Part shown: one piece after another, positions 27,627 through 36,475 of the stretch
Position numbering within the stretch: the first letter of the stretch is position 1
Layout of the letters: the number at the start of each line of letters is the position of its first letter
Assembly: GCF_014217625.1 (NCBI RefSeq)
Contig: NZ_CP043641.1
Span: 3,658,001 to 3,722,000, forward strand
Source of the DNA: Leifsonia shinshuensis
GTDB taxonomy: Bacteria > Actinomycetota > Actinomycetes > Actinomycetales > Microbacteriaceae
Reading direction: 5' to 3'
DNA length: 64,000 nucleotides
The notes under the pieces: generated by a model
Database searches by the model: none
Seen by the model: the letters and a program-made list of their open reading frames with translations, nothing else
What the model was told of the DNA's origin: nothing
Made by a program: the position numbers and the translations under genes

Positions 27627-28430
27627 GTGACGCTCATCATGGGCGTCCTCAACGTGACGCCCGACTCCTTCAGCGACGGCGGCCTGTGGCTGGAGCCGGA
27701 GGCCGCGGTCGCGCACGCGCTCGAACTGGTGGCGCAGGGCGCCGACCTGATCGACGTCGGCGGCGAGTCCACCCGGCCCGGCGCGCTGCGCGTCGACCCG
27801 GAGGAGGAGCGCGCCCGCGTCGTCCCCGTCATCCGCACGCTCGCCGAGCACGGCGTGACCGTGAGCGTCGACACGCTCAACGCCTCCACCGCGCGCGCCG
27901 CCGCCGACGCGGGCGCCGCGATCATCAACGACGTCTCCGGCGGCCTGGCCGACGCGGGGATGCCGGACGCGGTGCTCGACACCGGCCTCCAGTACGTCGT
28001 CATGCACTGGCGCGGCCGGCTCGACGCGGCCGACTCGCGCGCCGTCTACAGCCACACCGTCGCGGAGGTGCGCTCGGAGCTGTCCGCCCGGGTCAGCAGC
28101 CTCGTCGATCACGGCATCGACCCGGCCAAGCTCGTGCTCGATCCCGGCCTCGGCTTCTCGAAGAACGCCGAGCACAACTGGCAGGTGCTCGCCGGCCTCC
28201 ACGAGTTCGAGACGCTCGGCTACCCTGTGCTCATCGGCGCCTCGCGCAAGCGGTTCCTCGGCACACTGCTCGGCGAGGGCGCCACGGTGGAGGACCGGGA
28301 CGCGCCGACCGCCGTCATCTCGGCGCTCGCCGCCCAGGCCGGCGTCTGGGCGGTGCGCGTGCACGACGTGGCGTCGACGCGGATGGCCCTGGATGTCGTG
28401 CAGGCGTGGCAAGCTGGACGCGATGACTGA
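27627..28430 (+). CDS. folP: Dihydropteroate synthase
   Basis: The protein has 267 residues. It starts with the hallmark LIMGVLNVTPDSFSDGG and contains GADLIDVGGESTRPGA, INDVSGG, LDPGLGFSKNAEHNW and GASRKRFLG. It condenses p-aminobenzoate with dihydropterin pyrophosphate and is the target of sulfonamides. The start is a GTG with a GGGGGAG box. Its 3' end overlaps folB by 8 bp. Confidence 0.96.
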   Translation: MTLIMGVLNVTPDSFSDGGLWLEPEAAVAHALELVAQGADLIDVGGESTRPGALRVDPEEERARVVPVIRTLAEHGVTVSVDTLNASTARAAADAGAAIINDVSGGLADAGMPDAVLDTGLQYVVMHWRGRLDAADSRAVYSHTVAEVRSELSARVSSLVDHGIDPAKLVLDPGLGFSKNAEHNWQVLAGLHEFETLGYPVLIGASRKRFLGTLLGEGATVEDRDAPTAVISALAAQAGVWAVRVHDVASTRMALDVVQAWQAGRDD

Positions 28431-28821
28431 TTCCGCTGCCGTGTCCGTCTCGCGCACGCCGACGGACGCGATCGTGCTGACCGGCTTGCGCGTGCGGGCG
28501 CACCACGGGGTGTTCGACTTCGAGCGCGAGAACGGCCAGGACTTCGTCGTGGACGTGACCGCGCACCTCGACCTGTCGCCGTCCGCGGCCTCCGACGACC
28601 TCGCCCGCACCGTCCACTACGGCGAGCTCGCGAACGAGATCGCCGACGCCGTCCGCCGCGACCCGGTCGACCTGATCGAGACCGTCGCGGAGCGGGTGGC
28701 GGGGGTGGTGCTCGCGCACGATCCGGTGCACTCGGTGGAGGTCACGGTGCACAAGCCGGACGCCCCGATCGAGGTGCCCTTCGGCGACGTGGCCGTACGC
28801 ATCCTCCGGGGCCGGTCATGA
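28423..28821 (+). CDS. folB: Dihydroneopterin aldolase
   Basis: The protein has 132 residues. Family motifs are LRVRAHHGVFDFERENGQDFVVDV, TVHYGELA and LIETVAERVA (catalytic Glu region), and VEVTVHKPDAPI. It converts dihydroneopterin to hydroxymethyl-dihydropterin. The ATG at 28423 lies inside the folP end. The stop overlaps folK as ATGA, so both are coupled. Confidence 0.95.
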   Translation: MTDSAAVSVSRTPTDAIVLTGLRVRAHHGVFDFERENGQDFVVDVTAHLDLSPSAASDDLARTVHYGELANEIADAVRRDPVDLIETVAERVAGVVLAHDPVHSVEVTVHKPDAPIEVPFGDVAVRILRGRS

Positions 28822-29381
28822 GGCCGCGGCCCGAGCGCCTGCGCGTGGGCGTGCCGGCGGTGCTCGCCTTCGGCAGCAACCTGGGCGACCGCGTCGCCAC
28901 GATCCGGGAGGCGCTGCGTCTGCTCGCGGACGACCCCGGCCTCCGCGTCGAGGCGGTGTCGCGGCTGTACGAGACGCCCGCGCTGAAGCCCGAGGGCATC
29001 GACCAGGAGGCGCCCGCCTACCTCAACGCCGTCGCGCTGATCAACACGATCCTCGACCCGCTGGCGCTGTTGGCCGCCGTCAACCAGGTGGAGGACGCCC
29101 TCGGCCGCGTGCGCGAGGAGCGCTGGGGGGACCGCACCATCGACATCGACATCGTCGACTACCAGGGGATCGTCGCGGACGACGACCCGCGCATCGTCCT
29201 CCCGCACCCGCGGGCGCACGAACGCGCCTTCGTCCTGGTCCCGTGGCTCGACGTCGACCCGGACGCCGTGCTGCCCGGTTATGGGCCGGTGGCCGCCCTC
29301 GCCGCACAAGCGACCGATCCGGTGACGCTCTTCGAGCCCGGCGACGACGACGGGGACGACAACGGGGACGGCGACGCATGA
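28818..29381 (+). CDS. folK: 2-amino-4-hydroxy-6-hydroxymethyldihydropteridine diphosphokinase
   Basis: The protein has 187 residues. LAFGSNLGDRVATIREAL, VSRLYETPAL, YLNAVALINT, NQVEDALGRVREERWGDRTIDIDIVDY and LPHPRAHERAFVLVPW are all HPPK motifs, with the Mg-binding DIDI pair. It pyrophosphorylates hydroxymethyl-dihydropterin for FolP. The last 15 residues form an Asp/Gly-rich tail. It overlaps folB by 4 bp and the next gene by 4 bp. Confidence 0.95.
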   Translation: MRPRPERLRVGVPAVLAFGSNLGDRVATIREALRLLADDPGLRVEAVSRLYETPALKPEGIDQEAPAYLNAVALINTILDPLALLAAVNQVEDALGRVREERWGDRTIDIDIVDYQGIVADDDPRIVLPHPRAHERAFVLVPWLDVDPDAVLPGYGPVAALAAQATDPVTLFEPGDDDGDDNGDGDA

Positions 29382-29857
29382 AGCGCACCCGTGCCACCTC
29401 CCTGATCGGCCTCGCCGTGCTCGGCGTCGTCGTGGGCTTCCTCGGCGAGTTCGCCGCCGCCGGAAGCGGTGTCGCCGTGTTCGTGCCGCCGCTGACCCTG
29501 CCGATCACACTGGTCGCAGTCGCGATCATCGTGGTCGCGTTCGCCATCCCGATCCGGCGTGCGGTGCGCGGCCGCAGCTCACGCCGCATCGACCCGTTCC
29601 AGGCGATGCGCATCGTCGTGTTCGCGAAGGCGTGCAGCCTGAGCGGCGCGTTGCTGACCGGAGCCGGCGTCGGCATCCTGCTCTACGTCCTCACCCGGGA
29701 TGTGCTGCCCGCGTCCAACGCCGTGCTGCTGACCGCGCTCGGCACGGCGGGAGCCGTCATCCTGCTCATCGCGGGCCTGGTCGCCGAGTTCTTCTGCACC
29801 CTCCCGCCCGACGACAAGGACGACGACCCGGAGACCGCCCGTGCCCGCTCGCATTGA
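29378..29857 (+). CDS. DUF3180 membrane protein
   Basis: The protein has 159 residues and four predicted membrane helices: LIGLAVLGVVVGFLGEFAAA, LTLPITLVAVAIIVVAFAI, SGALLTGAGVGILLYVLT and VLLTALGTAGAVILLIAGLV. The motif RIDPFQAMRIVVFAKACSLSG is the recognisable DUF3180 core, and this gene conventionally follows folK in actinobacteria. Its function is unknown. The C-terminus is acidic. The ATG at 29378 overlaps the folK stop as ATGA. Confidence 0.85.
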   Translation: MKRTRATSLIGLAVLGVVVGFLGEFAAAGSGVAVFVPPLTLPITLVAVAIIVVAFAIPIRRAVRGRSSRRIDPFQAMRIVVFAKACSLSGALLTGAGVGILLYVLTRDVLPASNAVLLTALGTAGAVILLIAGLVAEFFCTLPPDDKDDDPETARARSH

Positions 29858-30326
29858 CCTCAGCGTCGGGGAGTGGAACCGCGTCTCGCCGAAGTACGTG
29901 GTCGTGGTCGTCGTCAGCACCCTGCTCAGCGGGATCGTCCTGAGCGCCGGGTCCGTGTTCCTCTGGCTGGTCGCGGGCTGGTCGTGGGCGTGGATCCTCC
30001 TGGCCGTCGTGGTGGTGTCGACGCTGATCGGGCTGTTCATCGCCAACCGGCGCACCCGCTCGATCGGGTACATCCTGCGGGCCGACGATCTGCTGTTCCG
30101 GCGCGGGATCATGTTCCAGCGCTTCGTGTCGGTGCCGTACGGGCGCATGCAGCTCATCGACATCACGCGCGGGCCGGTCGGGCGGATGCTCGGGCTGGCC
30201 GACCTGAAGTTCGTGACCGCGGCGGCGTCGACCAACGTCGTCGTCCCCGGACTCCCCGAGCCGCAGGCCGCCGAGCTGCGCGACCGGCTGGTGGAGCTGG
30301 CGGAGAGCCGCCGGGCGGGGCTGTGA
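29841..30326 (+). CDS. PH domain membrane protein (bPH2, YdbS-like)
   Basis: The protein has 161 residues. Two N-terminal membrane helices (about residues 14-37 and 41-60) are followed by a bacterial PH domain: RTRSIGYILRADDLLFRRGIM, SVPYGRMQLIDITRGPVGRMLGLADLKF. The family resembles Bacillus YdbS, which works with YdbT. The start is a GTG, 17 bp inside the previous gene. The next gene is the matching YdbT-like partner and starts as GTGA, so the two are almost certainly translated together. Confidence 0.85.
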   Translation: MPARIDLSVGEWNRVSPKYVVVVVVSTLLSGIVLSAGSVFLWLVAGWSWAWILLAVVVVSTLIGLFIANRRTRSIGYILRADDLLFRRGIMFQRFVSVPYGRMQLIDITRGPVGRMLGLADLKFVTAAASTNVVVPGLPEPQAAELRDRLVELAESRRAGL

Positions 30327-31969
30327 CCGTCCCGGAGCCCGGGGCTCCCCTCCCCGGCGGACCGCTGAACGCCGCGGAGCGCGCAGCCGAGCGCTTCACC
30401 GACGGCGAGTGGCACCGCCTCCACCCCGCGACGCCGCTGCTGCGCGGCGGCATCGTGTTCATCGCCGTCCTGGGCTTCGTGCTGTCCAACCTGCGCGAGC
30501 GGCTGGTGAGCTTCTTCGTCGGCGCTCCCGACATCGGCGGCGATCCGATCGACGCGATCTACAACCACGGCTGGGAGGGCTGGGCGCTGCTCGGCGTCGC
30601 CGTGGTCCTGCTCGGCTGCCTGGCCGCCTTCTACGTGTCCTGGCGGATGCACAGCTTCCGGATCACCGACGACGCCGTGGAGGTGCGCAGCGGCATCCTG
30701 TTCCGCACGCAGCGCAAGGCGCGGCTCGACCGCATCCAGGGCATCAATGTCGTGCGGCCGCTGCTCGCCCGCATCTTCGGGGCGGCGAAGCTCGACATCT
30801 CGGTGGCCGGGCACGACGCGAACGTGACGCTGGCCTACCTCGGGTCGGTGCTCGCCGACGGCCTGCGGTCGGACGTGCTGCGGCTCGCGTCGGGGGTGCG
30901 GGAGGCCGAGGCCGCGGCGCCGGCCGGAGGAGTCGCGGCGCCCGCCTCCCGCGCCGCCCAGGTGGGCGACTTCGTCGGCCGCCGCATCGACGACTTCCTC
31001 GCGCCGGAGCTCGATCCGAACGCGGCGCCGCCCGAGTCGGTCGTGAAGATCCCGCCCGCCCGGCTGGCCGGCTCGCTCGTGCTGAGCGGGTTCACGCTGT
31101 TCGTGCTCGCCGTGATCGTCCTGCTGGTGATCGGCTCGGCCGGCGGCGCTCCCTGGCTGCTGATCGTCGTCCTGCCCGGCCTGCTCGGCTCGGCGAGCTT
31201 CTACATCAACCGGTTCACGAAGTCGCTGCGCTACTCGATCGCGGGCACGCCCGACGGCGTCCGGGTCGGCTTCGGCCTGCTCACGACCAGCAACGAGACG
31301 CTTCCGCCCGGCCGCATCCACGCGGTGGAGGTGCTGCAGCCGCTGCTGTGGCGCCCGTTCGGCTGGTGGCAGATCCGCATCGACACGGCCGGCCACTCGC
31401 GCGAGAAGGGCGCGGCGGGCCAGCCCAACACGACCATGCTGCCGGTCGGCGACCAGGCCGACGTGGCGAAGGTGCTGTCGCTGGTGCTGCCGTCGTTCAC
31501 AGACGAGCACGGCGCTGCGATCCTGGAGGGCATGACCTCCCGCGGCCACGACGCGTTCACGAGCAGCCCGCGCCGGGCGATCTGGCTGCGCCCGCTCTCC
31601 TGGCAGCGCACCGGCTTCCGGATGGTGGACGGCTCGGTGCTGCTGCGCCGCGGCTTCGTCTGGCGCAGCCTGGCCATCGTGCCGCTGGCCCGGCTGCAGA
31701 GCCTGGAGCTGCAGCAGGGCCCGCTCGACCGGCTGCTGGGCTTGGCCGAGGCGCGCTTCCACACGGTGTCCGGTCCGGTGCATCCCCGCCTCGGCGCGAT
31801 GGACGCGGCGACCGGCGAGCAGCTCTTCGAGACTGTCGCCGTCCGGGCGGTGGAGGCCGCGACGACCGACCGCAGCCACCGCTGGCGGGTGCAGCCGGAG
31901 GTCGTCGTGCGACCGGACGAACCCGCCGATCCGCCCATCGGACACCGACCCACCGGGGAGGACGCATGA
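30323..31969 (+). CDS. PH domain membrane protein (YdbT-like, multiple PH domains)
   Basis: The protein has 548 residues. Membrane helix pairs occur near residues 38-60 and 90-112 and again near residues 250-295. Three PH segments follow such helices: RITDDAVEVRSGILFRTQRK, LLTTSNETLPPGRIHAVEVL and SVLLRRGFVWRSLAIVPLARL. The proposed start is the GTG of a GTGA overlap with the YdbS-like gene. The partner pair is known in Firmicutes and Actinobacteria, where it has been linked to envelope stress or resistance to some bacteriocins; the exact role here is inference. Confidence 0.83.
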   Translation: MTVPEPGAPLPGGPLNAAERAAERFTDGEWHRLHPATPLLRGGIVFIAVLGFVLSNLRERLVSFFVGAPDIGGDPIDAIYNHGWEGWALLGVAVVLLGCLAAFYVSWRMHSFRITDDAVEVRSGILFRTQRKARLDRIQGINVVRPLLARIFGAAKLDISVAGHDANVTLAYLGSVLADGLRSDVLRLASGVREAEAAAPAGGVAAPASRAAQVGDFVGRRIDDFLAPELDPNAAPPESVVKIPPARLAGSLVLSGFTLFVLAVIVLLVIGSAGGAPWLLIVVLPGLLGSASFYINRFTKSLRYSIAGTPDGVRVGFGLLTTSNETLPPGRIHAVEVLQPLLWRPFGWWQIRIDTAGHSREKGAAGQPNTTMLPVGDQADVAKVLSLVLPSFTDEHGAAILEGMTSRGHDAFTSSPRRAIWLRPLSWQRTGFRMVDGSVLLRRGFVWRSLAIVPLARLQSLELQQGPLDRLLGLAEARFHTVSGPVHPRLGAMDAATGEQLFETVAVRAVEAATTDRSHRWRVQPEVVVRPDEPADPPIGHRPTGEDA

Positions 31970-32772
31970 ACGCCACCACCCGCCGCTCCGGCCGCCTCGG
32001 TCTGGGCATCGTCGGCGCCGGACGCGTCGGCCCCGTGCTCGGCGCCGCGCTCGCCGGGGCCGGCCACGCGATCGTCGGCATCACCGCCGTCTCCGCCGAG
32101 AGCCGCGAGCGCGCGCAGGCGATGCTGCCGCAGGCGCCGATCCTGGACGTCCCGACCCTCGTGGAGCGCAGCGAGCTCGTCATCCTCGCCGTCCCGGACC
32201 GCGAGCTGCCCGGCCTCGTCTCCGGCCTCGCGGCGACCGGCACCTGGCAGCCCGGCCAGCTGGTGCTGCACACCGCGCCCGGGTACGGCGTCGAGGTGCT
32301 GCGTCCCGCGGCGGAGGCCGGCGCCATCCCGCTCGCCGTGCACCCGGCCCTGGAGTTCACCGGCACCAGCCTCGACCTCACCCGGCTCGCGGAGAGCTGG
32401 TTCGCCGTCACCGCACCGACGCCGGTGCTGCCGATCGCGCAAGCCCTGGTGGTCGAGATGGGCGGCGAGCCGGTCGTGGTCGCGGAGGCCGACCGCCCCG
32501 CCTACGCCGAGGCGATCGCGACGGCGACCGCGTTCTCGCGCTCGATCGTGGAGCAGTCCACCGGCATCCTCGCCGGGATCGGCGTGGAGAACCCCGGCTC
32601 ATTCCTCAGCTCGCTGCTGCGCTCGGCCGTCGACAACGCGCTCACGCGCGCGGGCGCGCCGACCCCGCTCGACGTCGGCGATGTCCTGGAATCGCTCGGC
32701 GGTGTGGACGACGGTCCGGCCGAGGGCGATCCCGGCGACGACGGGCGTGGCTGGTTCCTCCGCGGCGAGTAG
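31966..32772 (+). CDS. Rossmann-like/DUF2520 oxidoreductase-like protein
   Basis: The protein has 268 residues. The N-terminal Rossmann motif LGLGIVGAGRVGPVLGAALAG and the DUF2520 segment (HPALEFTGTSLDLTRL, then EADRPAYAEAIATATAFSRSI) are present. It looks like a ketopantoate-reductase-related fold of unassigned function. This gene conventionally sits just before panC in actinobacteria and may assist pantothenate synthesis, but that is inference. The ATG overlaps the previous stop as ATGA. Confidence 0.85.
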   Translation: MNATTRRSGRLGLGIVGAGRVGPVLGAALAGAGHAIVGITAVSAESRERAQAMLPQAPILDVPTLVERSELVILAVPDRELPGLVSGLAATGTWQPGQLVLHTAPGYGVEVLRPAAEAGAIPLAVHPALEFTGTSLDLTRLAESWFAVTAPTPVLPIAQALVVEMGGEPVVVAEADRPAYAEAIATATAFSRSIVEQSTGILAGIGVENPGSFLSSLLRSAVDNALTRAGAPTPLDVGDVLESLGGVDDGPAEGDPGDDGRGWFLRGE

Positions 32773-32831
32773 CCTGGATGCGGCCGGCTCGCCCGCACAG
32801 CACCGCCTCCGCCCCACCCCGAAAGGACCTC

Positions 32832-33707
32832 ATGCCCGACGTCGTGACCACCATCGCCGAACTGCGCGAGCGGGTGGCGCACGCCAGGCGGGCGGCCGCG
32901 CTCGAGGGTCCCGCCGACGCTCCGGCGGGCCGCGTCGTGCTGGTGCCGACGATGGGCGCCCTCCACCGCGGCCATCTGCGCCTCGTCGGCCGGGCCCGCG
33001 ACCTGGGCGGCTTCGTCGTGGTGTCGATCTTCGTCAACCCGCTGCAGTTCGGCCCGAACGAGGACCTCGACCGCTACCCGCGCACCCTCGACGCCGACGT
33101 CGCCGCGCTCGACGGGCTGGCCGACCTCGTCTTCGCCCCGACCGCCGCCGAGATGTACCCGGACGGCCCGTCCTCCACGCGGGTGACCGCAGGCGAGGTC
33201 GGCCGGTTGTTCGAGGGCGCCTCGCGTCCCGGCCACTTCGACGGGATGCTGACCGTCGTCGCCAAGCTGCTCAACATCGTCCAGCCCGACGTGGCCGTGT
33301 TCGGCCAGAAGGACGCCCAGCAGGTCCACCTCGTCGGCCGCATGGTGGACGACCTCGACCTCCCGGTCGCCATCGCCGTGGTCGACACCGTCCGCGAGGA
33401 CGACGGCCTCGCGCTCTCCAGCCGCAACCGCTACCTGGACGACGACCAGCGCAGGGCCGCGCTCACGCTGTCGCAGGCGCTCGCGGCCGGCGCCGATGCC
33501 GCCGCCGGGGGAGCCGCCGCCGCCCTCGCCGCGGCGACCGCGCGCGTGGAGGCCGAGCCGGTCGTTAAACTGGACTATCTCGCGATCGTCGATCAGGACA
33601 CGTTCCTCGAAGCGGGTGCGGACCTCCACGGTCCAGCGCTCCTGCTGATCGCCGCTCGCGTCGGCTCCACCCGCCTGATCGACAACGCGCGCATCACGCT
33701 CGGCTGA
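32832..33707 (+). CDS. panC: Pantothenate synthetase
   Basis: The protein has 291 residues. VPTMGALHRGHLRLV carries the HIGH-like ATP site. VSIFVNPLQFGPNEDLDRYPRT, FGQKDAQQ and LSSRNRYL are diagnostic. It joins pantoate and beta-alanine with ATP. I chose the ATG at 32832 with its GAAAGGA box; an extension to 32778 has no box. The C-terminal part contains an Ala-rich insert (ADAAAGGAAAALAAATA). Confidence 0.95.
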   Translation: MPDVVTTIAELRERVAHARRAAALEGPADAPAGRVVLVPTMGALHRGHLRLVGRARDLGGFVVVSIFVNPLQFGPNEDLDRYPRTLDADVAALDGLADLVFAPTAAEMYPDGPSSTRVTAGEVGRLFEGASRPGHFDGMLTVVAKLLNIVQPDVAVFGQKDAQQVHLVGRMVDDLDLPVAIAVVDTVREDDGLALSSRNRYLDDDQRRAALTLSQALAAGADAAAGGAAAALAAATARVEAEPVVKLDYLAIVDQDTFLEAGADLHGPALLLIAARVGSTRLIDNARITLG

Positions 33708-33762
33708 GCCGCCCGAAGCACGCCGCCCTCCACGCACAGAACCGCCGGAACGGAAAGACACG

Positions 33763-35289
33763 ATGACCGAAGCGCCCGCCACCGACCTCAACGCCGACGG
33801 CGACCTCACCGCCGACGAGATCAGCGAGCAGAAGGCCGTCCGCCTGGCCAAGCGCGAGCGCCTGATCGCCGAGTCCGGCGACGCGGGCGGCGGCGCCTAC
33901 CCGGTGCAGGTGCCGGTGACGACCACCATCCCCGCGGTGCGCGCCGCCTGGGGGCAGCTGGAAGCCGACCAGACCTCCGGCGAGACCGTCGGCCTCGCCG
34001 GCCGCGTCGTCCACCAGCGCAACACCGGCAAGCTCTGCTTCGCCGTGCTGCAGGCCGGAGACGGCTCGCGCATCCAGGCCATGGTCTCCCTCGCCGAGGT
34101 GGGCGAGGAGTCGCTGGCCCGCTGGAAGGAGCTGGTCGACCTCGGCGACCACGTCTTCGTCTCGGGCGAGGTCATCTCCAGCCGCCGCGGCGAGCTGTCG
34201 ATCATGGTGCGCGGCTGGGAGATCGCGTCCAAGGCGATCCTGCCGCTGCCGAACCTGCACAACGAGCTCAACGAGGAGACCCGCGTCCGCTCGCGCTACC
34301 TCGACCTGATCGCGCGCGAGCAGGCCCGCCGCAACGTCCTCGACCGCGCGGCGGCCGTCGCGAGCCTCCGCAGCACGTTCGCCGGCCAGGGCTTCGTGGA
34401 GGTCGAGACGCCGATGCTGCAGGTGATGCACGGCGGCGCCTCCGCCCGCCCGTTCGTCACGCACTCCAACGCGTTCGACACGGACCTGTTCCTGCGCATC
34501 GCGCCGGAGCTGTACCTCAAGCGCGCCGTCGTCGGCGGCATCGACCGGGTGTTCGAGATCAACCGCAACTTCCGCAACGAGGGCGCGGACTCCACGCACT
34601 CGCCCGAGTTCGCGATGCTGGAGGCCTACCAGGCCTACGGCGACTACAACTCCATCGCCGACCTGACCCAGCAGCTCATCCAGGACGCGGCGCTCGCCGT
34701 CTCCGGATCGCACGTGGTCACCTGGGCCGACGGCACCGAGTACGACCTCGGCGGCCAGTGGGACCGCATCCGGATGTACGACAGCCTGTCCGAGGCGATC
34801 GGCGAGGAGATCACGCCGGAGACCCCCATGTCGCGCCTGCGCGAGCTGGCGGCCGAGGCCGAGATCGAGGTGCCGCACCCGCTGCCCGGCAAGTACGTCG
34901 AGGAGCTGTGGGAGCACCACGTGAAGTCGGGGCTCGTGCGCCCGACATTCGTCATGGACTTCCCGGTCGACACCAGCCCGCTCGTCCGCGCGCACCGCTC
35001 GCGCGACGGCGTCGTGGAGAAGTGGGACCTCTACACCCGCGGCTTCGAGCTGGCGACGGGCTACTCCGAGCTGATCGACCCGGTCGTGCAGCGCGAGCGC
35101 TTCGTGGAGCAGGCGCGCCTGGCGGCCGCGGGCGACGACGAGGCGATGCGCCTGGACGAGGAGTTCCTGCGGGCGCTCGAGTTCGGCATGCCGCCGACGG
35201 GCGGCATGGGCATGGGCATCGACCGCCTGCTCATGGCCCTCACCGGCCTCGGCATCCGCGAGACGATCCTCTTCCCGCTGGTCAAGTAA
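33763..35289 (+). CDS. lysS: Lysyl-tRNA synthetase, class II
   Basis: The protein has 508 residues. An N-terminal OB-fold (GLAGRVVHQRNTGKLCFAVLQ) binds the tRNA-Lys anticodon. Motif 2 is RVFEINRNFRNEG and motif 3 is GMGMGIDRLLMALTG, with EYDLGG and MDFPVDTSPL between. It charges tRNA-Lys in the cytoplasm. It follows panC by 55 bp, the usual order in Micrococcales, and converges on the CtaG-like gene, whose stop lies 7 bp away. Confidence 0.96.
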   Translation: MTEAPATDLNADGDLTADEISEQKAVRLAKRERLIAESGDAGGGAYPVQVPVTTTIPAVRAAWGQLEADQTSGETVGLAGRVVHQRNTGKLCFAVLQAGDGSRIQAMVSLAEVGEESLARWKELVDLGDHVFVSGEVISSRRGELSIMVRGWEIASKAILPLPNLHNELNEETRVRSRYLDLIAREQARRNVLDRAAAVASLRSTFAGQGFVEVETPMLQVMHGGASARPFVTHSNAFDTDLFLRIAPELYLKRAVVGGIDRVFEINRNFRNEGADSTHSPEFAMLEAYQAYGDYNSIADLTQQLIQDAALAVSGSHVVTWADGTEYDLGGQWDRIRMYDSLSEAIGEEITPETPMSRLRELAAEAEIEVPHPLPGKYVEELWEHHVKSGLVRPTFVMDFPVDTSPLVRAHRSRDGVVEKWDLYTRGFELATGYSELIDPVVQRERFVEQARLAAAGDDEAMRLDEEFLRALEFGMPPTGGMGMGIDRLLMALTGLGIRETILFPLVK

Positions 35290-35295
35290 GGGCGT

Positions 35296-36207
35296 TCAGC
35301 CGCGCTGGTGGAGGTGCGCCTGCGTGAGCGCCTCCATCTCCTCGTCGCTCAGCTCGTCCAGCTTCTTGCCCTCGCGGCGGTCCAGGCGCATCCACCGGAC
35401 GAACAGGATCACCAGGATCGGCACGTCCGCGATTTCGGCGATGAACCACAGGAAATCGCCGGACAGGTGCTGGTCGTGCAGCGCGTTCGGGAACCAGAAC
35501 GGCATCCGGCCGACGATCGCCGGCGCGTGGTCGAGCACCGCGTCGTTGAGCCGCAGCAGCAGCCCGGGGATGGCGTCGAGCAGCAGAGCGACGAACGCCA
35601 GCAGGAACTCGACCGTGATGAAGAAGCTGGTGTGCGTCACGGAGTGCGCCGCGATCGGCAGCACCATCAGCAGGCCGGCGAGCGGGACCAGCACCGAGAT
35701 GGTCCACTCCGACCACGGTGAGTCGCGCAGGACGGCGGCGACCGGCGTCAGGAAGATCATGAACGCAGCGCACGCGAACACCGTCGCGAAGATCGCGTTG
35801 CCGAACAGCTTCACCGGCCGCGACTGCAGGAACCGGTCGGTGCGGGCCTGACCTGTGCCGCCGAGCGCCACGCGGGCGAGCGCGATCGGCCTCCCGAGGC
35901 TGACCAGCGCCGGGACGACGAACAGCAGCAGCGCGATCCGGGTCGTGAACGCCCAGCGCAGCTGGGTGCTCTCGGCGCCGAGGAAGCCGAACGAGATGAC
36001 CGCGTACGAGCCGAGCCCGAGCAGCAGGTACATCGCCGTCAGCCGCTTCGGCCAATGGTGGCCGCGCCGCCGGAGTGACAGCACACCGCCGAGGTAGAGG
36101 CCCGCGGCGGCGATCAGCATGGCCGCGGCCGCCGGGTCGAACGACCAGGTGGAGAGGAAGACGAGGAAGGGAGGCGTGGTGCTGCTTTCGGGGGAGTCGG
36201 GTTTCAC
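35296..36207 (-). CDS. Cytochrome c oxidase assembly factor CtaG-like membrane protein
   Basis: The protein has about 303 residues and seven hydrophobic segments. It has the caa3_CtaG family pattern: an N-terminal WSFDPAAAAMLIAAAGLYLGG, and LLLDAIPGLLLR, then FWFPNALHDQHLSGDFLWFIAEIADVP near the C-terminus. It probably helps copper insertion into oxidase. Two starts are possible: ATG at 36225 or GTG at 36207. I prefer the GTG because the ATG would lie only 10 bp from the divergent gene start and would overlap a -10-like GATAAT. The alternative gives six extra residues. The C-terminus is charged. Confidence 0.82.
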   Translation of the reverse strand: MKPDSPESSTTPPFLVFLSTWSFDPAAAAMLIAAAGLYLGGVLSLRRRGHHWPKRLTAMYLLLGLGSYAVISFGFLGAESTQLRWAFTTRIALLLFVVPALVSLGRPIALARVALGGTGQARTDRFLQSRPVKLFGNAIFATVFACAAFMIFLTPVAAVLRDSPWSEWTISVLVPLAGLLMVLPIAAHSVTHTSFFITVEFLLAFVALLLDAIPGLLLRLNDAVLDHAPAIVGRMPFWFPNALHDQHLSGDFLWFIAEIADVPILVILFVRWMRLDRREGKKLDELSDEEMEALTQAHLHQRG

Positions 36208-36217
36208 ATGTGCGCGA

Positions 36218-36234
36218 GGTACCATTATCCCGCT
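36218..36234. promoter_or_regulatory. Very short divergent promoter region with overlapping -10 candidates
   Basis: The segment ACCATTATCCC can be read as CATTAT for the plus-strand gene starting at 36235 and as GATAAT for the minus-strand CtaG-like gene. The spacing leaves almost no 5' leader on either side, so both mRNAs may be leaderless or nearly so. The -35 elements are not clear. Confidence 0.35.
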
Positions 36235-36408
36235 ATGGGAGACATCATCGGTGGAATCGTCTGGTCGCTGGCCCCGACCGTGCTCGTCGGCCTGCTGTTC
36301 TGGATGATCATGCGCGCGATCGTGCGAGCCGACCGCACCGAGCGCAAGGTGTACTCCCGCATGGAGAACGAGGAGCGCGCCCGCCGCGGCCTCGCGCCCA
36401 AGTCCTAG
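36235..36408 (+). CDS. Small single-span membrane protein
   Basis: The protein has 57 residues. One membrane helix (IVWSLAPTVLVGLLFWMIMRAI) is followed by a basic, Arg/Glu-rich cytoplasmic tail ending RARRGLAPKS. The start is the ATG at 36235, which may be leaderless. Similar short proteins precede cardiolipin synthase in related actinobacteria. Its function is unknown; a link to the cls gene 68 bp downstream is inference. Confidence 0.7.
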   Translation: MGDIIGGIVWSLAPTVLVGLLFWMIMRAIVRADRTERKVYSRMENEERARRGLAPKS

Positions 36409-36475
36409 CGCCCACTACGGTTAGCGGAGAGGGCGCACATCCCGGTCCTCGACGCCAGACGCCGGAGGGGGCTGG

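Noticed and set aside
23876-28003. 1,375-residue open frame on the minus strand
   Set aside because: Only the last 88 residues (RelE-type toxin) are real; the rest is antisense to ftsH, folE and folP.
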